This document shows positions 6,482 to 8,836 of a stretch of 8,836 nt of DNA, in pieces. Made by a program: the position numbers and the translations under genes. The notes beneath the pieces are model-generated. The model did not search any database and was not told where the DNA came from. It worked only from the letters and a program-made list of their open reading frames with translations. The stretch's first letter is position 1; every line of letters begins with the position of its first letter. Source of the DNA: Actinomycetes bacterium. GTDB taxonomy: Bacteria > Actinomycetota > Acidimicrobiia > Acidimicrobiales > Palsa-688. The DNA lies in assembly GCA_021827285.1 (NCBI GenBank), contig JAKAWM010000083.1, positions 1 through 8,836 of the forward strand, given 5' to 3'.

Positions 6482-6500
6482 CGGCGGAGCAGTCCCGCCG
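6482..6500 (+). other. Hairpin immediately before the cbp ribosome-binding site
   Basis: CGGCGG (6482-6487) and CCGCCG (6495-6500) form a perfect 6-bp GC stem with a seven-base loop, ending two bases before the Shine-Dalgarno. It leaves the ribosome site itself unpaired, so it could keep the site accessible or merely reflect GC-rich composition. Confidence 0.4.
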
Positions 6501-6502
6501 CA

Positions 6503-6508
6503 AAGGAG
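6503..6508 (+). promoter_or_regulatory. Strong Shine-Dalgarno fixing a TTG start
   Basis: AAGGAG lies six bases before TTG at 6515-6517. The translation from that codon begins with KYGHFDDAEREYVI, which matches the conserved N-terminus of cellobiose phosphorylases (MKFGFFDDxxxEYVI in the clostridial enzyme as I recall it). Spacing and homology together decide the unusual TTG start. Confidence 0.85.
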
Positions 6509-6514
6509 CGAGCA

Positions 6515-8836
6515 TTGAAGTACGGCCATTTTGACGACGCCGAGCGAGAGTACGTCATCGACCAACCAGCCACGCCACTGCCCTGGATCAACTACCTGGG
6601 CACGGAGGACTATTTCGGCATAATTTCCAATACGGCGGGAGGGTATTCTTTTTATCGCGACGCTAGGCTACGGCGGCTTAGCCGGTACCGCTACAACAGT
6701 GCTCCTTTCGACGTTGGCGGCCGTTACATCTACCTCCGCGACGACGCTTCGGGGGATTACTGGTCACCTTCGTGGGAGCCCGTCCAACGACCACTGGACA
6801 GCTACGAGTGCCGTCATGGGCTCTCATACAGCGTAATATCTTCGACCTACCAAGGGGTTAGTGCCGAGACGTTATATTTCGTCCCCTTGGGTGCCGACCT
6901 GGAAGTCTGGCGGCTAAGGCTTCGCAATCGGCGCGACCAGGTCTTGAAGCTGTCCGTTTTCTCCTCGGTCGAGTTCTGCTTGTGGGACGCTCAGGACGAC
7001 TCGACCAACTTCCAGCGCAACTTCAACATTGGCGAAGTGGAGGTCGAAGACGGTGTTATTTATCACAAGACGGAATACCGGGAACGCCGCGACCATTTCG
7101 CTTATTTTGCCTGCTCAGAACCCCTAGCCGGCTTCGACACCCAGCGAGAAGCATTCCTTGGTCCCTATCGCGGCTTTGAACGACCCATCGCCGTGGAGCA
7201 GGGAGCAACCTCTGGTTCCATCGCCCATGGTTGGGCACCCCACGGATGCCACCACGTGCGCCTCGATATCGGGCCTGGTCAGAACGAGGAAGTGATCTTC
7301 CTGCTGGGCTATTGGGAAAACCCGCTGGACCAGAAGTTCGACCCGCCGTCCAGCCAAGTCGTCAACAAGCGGGGTGCCCGTTCTCTGATCGACCACTGGC
7401 TCAAGCCGGCCGCGGTAGAACAGGGTTTCGCAGCCCTCAAACAGTACTGGGACGGGTTGCTCAGCCGCCTCTCGGTCTCCACCCCGGACATCGACACCAA
7501 CCGCATGGTCAACATCTGGAACGCGTACCAGTGCATGGTCACCTTCAACCTGAGCCGCTCAGCATCGTTTTATGAATCTGGCATCGGACGGGGCATGGGG
7601 TTCCGCGACTCAACCCAGGACCTGCTCGGCTTCGTCCACATGGTCCCCGACCGCGCCCGCCAGCGTATAGTCGACATTGCCTCTACCCAGTTGCCTACGG
7701 GCGGTGCCTATCACCAGTACCAGCCGCTGACCAAGCGAGGCAACGATGCCGTGGGTTCTGGCTTCAACGACGACCCGCTCTGGTTAGTCCTTGGCGTGGC
7801 CGCCTACCTGAAAGAAACCGGCGACGCGAGCATTCTTGAGGAGCTCGTCCCCTACGACAGCACGCCCGGGACGGAGGTCCCTCTCTACGACCACCTCCGC
7901 CGCAGCATGCAGTACACCCTCGACCGCCTCGGGCCTCACGGCCTCCCCTTGATCGGTCGGGCCGACTGGAACGACTGCCTCAACCTCAACTGCTTCTCTG
8001 CCACACCTGGAGAGAGCTTCCAGACCACCGAGAACCGCTCTGGAGGTGAGGCCGAGTCTGTTTTTATTGCCGGCCAGTTCGTGCTGGCCGCCAAGGAAAT
8101 GGCCGACATCGTCGACGCCTGGGGCGGGCCGGCGGGTTGGGCCGGTGGTGAGGAGGCGCCAAGCTACCGCCAAGCTGCCGCCTCGATGGAGTCAACACTC
8201 GCGGCGCACGGCTGGGATGGTGCATGGTTCCGGCGGGCCTACGACTATTTCGGCAACCCCGTCGGCTCGAAGGAAAACGAGGAGGGCCAGATATATATCG
8301 AGCCACAGGGTATGTGCGTGATGGCTGGGGTTGGAATTTCCGATGGCCGTGCCCGTCAAGCCCTGGATAGCGTGCGCGAGAAGCTCGCCACACCCCATGG
8401 CATTCTGCTCCATCAGCCCCCCTACACGCGCTACCACCTGGAGCTGGGTGAAATATCCTCATATCCGCCCGGTTACAAGGAAAACGGCAGCATTTTCTGC
8501 CACAATAACCCCTGGGTCATGATCGGTGAAGTGGTCCTGGGCAACGGCGAAGCTGCCTTCGACTACTACAAGCGCATCAACCCCTCTGCGCGCGAGGGCA
8601 TCGCGGAGGTTCACCGGGCCGAGCCCTATGTCTACGCCCAGACAATTGCCGGCCGGGACGCCCCCACCTATGGCGAGGCCAAGAACTCCTGGCTCACCGG
8701 CACCGCGTCATGGAACTACGTCGCCATAACCCAGTGGATCCTGGGCCTGCGGCCTGAGCATTCTGGCCTGCGCATCGACCCGGTCCTGCCCGACGCCTGG
8801 GAGGGGTTCTCAGCCGTGCGATCCTTCCGGGGTGCG
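6515..8836 (+). CDS. cbp: Cellobiose phosphorylase, GH94 (3' end beyond window)
   Basis: Cytoplasmic enzyme splitting cellobiose with phosphate into glucose 1-phosphate and glucose, saving ATP during cellodextrin use. The frame is open for all 774 codons in the window; the family is about 810-830, so some 40 residues are missing. It follows the clostridial and Cellulomonas enzymes nearly along the whole length: PWINYLGTEDYFG and NTAGGYSFYRDARLRRLSRYRYN near the start, TNFQRNF, YHKTEYRERRDHFAYF, SGIGRGMGFRDSTQDLLGF (Arg359, Asp365), GRADWNDCLNLNCFS with Trp485 and the probable general acid Asp487, GSKENEEG, PPGYKENGSIFCHNNPW, and AKNSWLTGTASWNY. These residues correspond, shifted by three, to Arg362, Asp368, Trp488 and Asp490 of the Cellulomonas (Cellvibrio) gilvus enzyme. 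No signal peptide. Expression is probably under the LacI-type operator upstream. A chitobiose phosphorylase is less likely given the close match to cellobiose enzymes. Parts of the first third are visibly less GC-rich than the rest. Confidence 0.95.
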   Translation, partial: MKYGHFDDAEREYVIDQPATPLPWINYLGTEDYFGIISNTAGGYSFYRDARLRRLSRYRYNSAPFDVGGRYIYLRDDASGDYWSPSWEPVQRPLDSYECRHGLSYSVISSTYQGVSAETLYFVPLGADLEVWRLRLRNRRDQVLKLSVFSSVEFCLWDAQDDSTNFQRNFNIGEVEVEDGVIYHKTEYRERRDHFAYFACSEPLAGFDTQREAFLGPYRGFERPIAVEQGATSGSIAHGWAPHGCHHVRLDIGPGQNEEVIFLLGYWENPLDQKFDPPSSQVVNKRGARSLIDHWLKPAAVEQGFAALKQYWDGLLSRLSVSTPDIDTNRMVNIWNAYQCMVTFNLSRSASFYESGIGRGMGFRDSTQDLLGFVHMVPDRARQRIVDIASTQLPTGGAYHQYQPLTKRGNDAVGSGFNDDPLWLVLGVAAYLKETGDASILEELVPYDSTPGTEVPLYDHLRRSMQYTLDRLGPHGLPLIGRADWNDCLNLNCFSATPGESFQTTENRSGGEAESVFIAGQFVLAAKEMADIVDAWGGPAGWAGGEEAPSYRQAAASMESTLAAHGWDGAWFRRAYDYFGNPVGSKENEEGQIYIEPQGMCVMAGVGISDGRARQALDSVREKLATPHGILLHQPPYTRYHLELGEISSYPPGYKENGSIFCHNNPWVMIGEVVLGNGEAAFDYYKRINPSAREGIAEVHRAEPYVYAQTIAGRDAPTYGEAKNSWLTGTASWNYVAITQWILGLRPEHSGLRIDPVLPDAWEGFSAVRSFRGA

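Larger units (their letters stand above)
6230..6514. other. Regulatory region and leader upstream of cellobiose phosphorylase
   Basis: A 285-bp stretch with no credible gene. It separates the c-di-GMP gene (stop at 6227-6229) from the phosphorylase. From left to right it holds unremarkable GC-rich DNA with no hairpin-plus-T-run terminator (6230-6330), a possible extended -10 and a LacI-type operator (6336-6357), a leader rich in inverted repeats (6433-6500), and a strong Shine-Dalgarno (6503-6508). A minus-strand frame across 6277-6591 is antisense to all these elements and was not accepted. Confidence 0.7.

Noticed and set aside
6277..6591. Minus-strand frame upstream of cbp
   Set aside because: It runs antisense through the operator, the Shine-Dalgarno and the first codons of cbp, and shows no protein motif.
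6515..8836. Chitobiose phosphorylase or other GH94 specificity
   Set aside because: Near-continuous agreement with remembered cellobiose phosphorylase sequence over the whole length, including matching active-site positions; only an assay would settle it fully.

Overview
The window reads as chromosomal DNA of a high-GC actinobacterium. The evidence is a mycothiol-biosynthesis ligase (MshC) next to an F420-dependent NADP oxidoreductase (NpdG), a pairing of cofactors typical of Actinomycetota, plus GC-rich codon use and GTG/TTG starts. A finer placement, for example Acidimicrobiia, is only a guess. No rRNA, tRNA, CRISPR array, transposase or phage gene was seen.

Left part (1-2410), redox and thiol genes. 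On the minus strand npdG (1227-1880) is followed by mshC (1-1082, its C-terminus cut by the window edge). The 144 bp between them hold three tandem 18-bp repeats and a GC-rich inverted repeat. Divergent from npdG is a small thioredoxin-fold protein with a CxxC motif (1898-2410).

Middle (2618-6229), one very large plus-strand gene. It encodes a soluble 1203-residue c-di-GMP signalling protein. In order it has a LacI/PurR-type sugar-binding domain without the DNA-binding HTH, an unassigned helical/GAF-like stretch, a short coiled coil, PAS, GGDEF with intact active and inhibitory sites, and an EAL domain that has lost several metal-binding residues. The prediction is a ligand-controlled diguanylate cyclase whose EAL part is a receptor or regulatory module, not a phosphodiesterase.

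Right part (6230-8836), a cellobiose-use gene. After 285 bp of non-coding DNA comes a cellobiose phosphorylase (GH94) gene with a strong Shine-Dalgarno and a TTG start; its last roughly 40 codons lie beyond the window. The non-coding DNA contains a convincing LacI-family operator and a GC-rich leader able to form alternative hairpins.

Working hypothesis: the right half is a cellodextrin-responsive unit. The cytoplasmic LacI-like sensor would read an intracellular sugar, possibly the pool consumed by the phosphorylase, and convert it into c-di-GMP. Cellobiose phosphorylase transcription would be controlled separately by a LacI-type repressor encoded outside the window. The architecture, the motifs and the operator are seen directly; the ligand and the functional link are inference.
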